A stretch of 12,904 bases of DNA from Candidatus Omnitrophota bacterium (GTDB lineage Bacteria > Omnitrophota > Koll11 > VGKN01). Positions 12,146 through 12,904 of this stretch are shown here, piece by piece; the first letter of the stretch is position 1; the number at the start of each line of letters is the position of its first letter. A program made the position numbers and the translations under genes. The DNA lies in NCBI GenBank assembly GCA_016867055.1, contig VGKN01000017.1, positions 1 to 12,904 of the forward strand. The letters are read 5' to 3'. A model generated the notes under the pieces. That model was not told the origin of the DNA. It did not search any database and saw only the letters and a list, made by a program, of their open reading frames with translations.

Positions 12146-12904
12146 ACTAAACTTAAAATTTATTATATCACCATCTTTTACGATGTAATCCTTGTCTTCC
12201 TGCCTTAAAATACCCTTTTGCTTTGCTGAGTGAAAGGAGGGTGCGTCTTTAAATTTAGTATAGTCTATGACCTCTGTCCTTATAAAACCCCTTTCCATAT
12301 CAGAGTGAATCTTACCTGCTGCCTGTGGCGCCTTTATGCCCTTTAAAATAGACCAGCCACGCACCTGGTCTTCTCCTATAGTAAAAAAGGTTATAAGGCC
12401 TATGTTATCATAAACTTTTTTTATGAAAACTTCTACTCCGCATAACTCTATACCTAAATCCTTTAAAAAATCCTCTTTTAATTTCTCATCCTCAAGTTCC
12501 TCAATTTCAAACTCAAGCCTTCCATAAAATTCAATGACAGAAAAACCTTCCTGATTTAACTCATTTTTAAGTTTCTCAATATCCGCTTGTTTTTTCTCTT
12601 CCCCTAAATTTACTACTCGGGTAATCGGCTTTAGAGAAAGAAGTTTGAATCCACGTATAAGCCTTTCTTCATCTATGGTTAACTCTACACTCCTAAGCGC
12701 CTTTTTGCTTTCTAATGTCTCTTTCAGTCTGTTTAAAAGTTCAAACTCCTTTTGGTTATCCTTCTTTCCCTTTTTTAGTTCACTTTCTATTCTTTGTATT
12801 CTTTCTACTATCAAGGTTAAATCTTCTTCTATTAACAACTTCTCAAACAATAAAATATCCCTTTGGGGATTTATTGAGCCCTCGGGATGCAGGACCTCTT
12901 CTTT
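12140..12904 (-). CDS. ychF: Ribosome-binding ATPase YchF/OLA1, C-terminal part (runs off right edge)
   Basis: Obg-family P-loop NTPase that prefers ATP and associates with ribosomes and stress responses. 254 residues are visible out of about 360; the P-loop lies beyond the window. The visible part opens with HPEGSINPQRDILL, matching the family's HveG.vdP.rDi segment. A coiled-coil-rich insertion follows (roughly visible residues 28-80). The altered G4 is VVNLGE, whose N-x-x-E form replaces NKxD and explains ATP preference in YchF. The C-terminal TGS domain is clear: GLITFFTIGEDQVRGWSI, APQAAGKIHSDMERGFIRTE and the ending DYIVKDGDIINFKFSI. The frame continues to the window edge, so the TTG or ATG-like starts near 12850 are internal. 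It appears unconnected to the rimP operon. Confidence 0.95.
   Translation of the reverse strand, partial: KEEVLHPEGSINPQRDILLFEKLLIEEDLTLIVERIQRIESELKKGKKDNQKEFELLNRLKETLESKKALRSVELTIDEERLIRGFKLLSLKPITRVVNLGEEKKQADIEKLKNELNQEGFSVIEFYGRLEFEIEELEDEKLKEDFLKDLGIELCGVEVFIKKVYDNIGLITFFTIGEDQVRGWSILKGIKAPQAAGKIHSDMERGFIRTEVIDYTKFKDAPSFHSAKQKGILRQEDKDYIVKDGDIINFKFSI

Noticed and set aside
12848..12850. TTG at 12850 as the ychF start
   Set aside because: The frame continues to the window edge with clear YchF sequence (HPEGSINPQRD) upstream, so the gene is partial, not short.

Overview
The window reads as a piece of bacterial chromosome, moderately AT-rich, most likely from an uncultured anaerobe. The anaerobe guess rests on a tryptophanyl-tRNA synthetase with a four-cysteine pattern like the iron-sulfur enzyme of Thermotoga. 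Gene order and protein style remind me of Omnitrophota or other deep-branching Gram-negative lineages, but the sequence alone cannot fix the phylum.

Region 1 (1-7551, all minus strand, transcribed from right to left) is a tightly packed housekeeping operon: rimP, nusA, infB, trpS, scpA, scpB, pheA and the start of hisC. The genes abut or overlap (4-bp ATGA overlap trpS/scpA, 32-bp overlap scpB/pheA, zero gap infB/trpS). It couples ribosome maturation, transcription elongation/termination and translation initiation with chromosome condensation and aromatic amino acid synthesis. A consensus-like promoter (7523-7551) and a compact leader with an intrinsic terminator hairpin (7467-7493) precede rimP, which suggests attenuation of the operon. 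ylxR, rbfA and truB, often found with infB, are absent here.

Region 2 (7529-8555) is a gene graveyard. It holds frameshifted remnants, one looking like a PD-(D/E)XK-type nuclease protein, plus a REP-like word and a long AT-rich inverted repeat.

Region 3 (8552-9681) is a compact three-gene minus-strand cassette with its own strong promoter: a small beta-rich protein, an unrecognised 145-residue protein and a HEPN-like protein. It is the best candidate for an undescribed system, possibly of toxin or defence type.

Region 4 (9689-11111) is a complete IS256-family insertion sequence with 24-bp imperfect terminal inverted repeats and a perfect 9-bp target duplication. Its leader contains a split inverted repeat placed so that only transcripts entering from outside could hide the transposase ribosome binding site.

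Region 5 (11112-12147) holds a frameshifted two-TM protein, an intact small two-TM protein and about 280 bp of nested inverted repeats with recurring tandem G.A mismatches. That last stretch may be a structured RNA or a MITE-like repeat.

Region 6 (12140-12904) is the 3' two thirds of ychF, running off the right edge.
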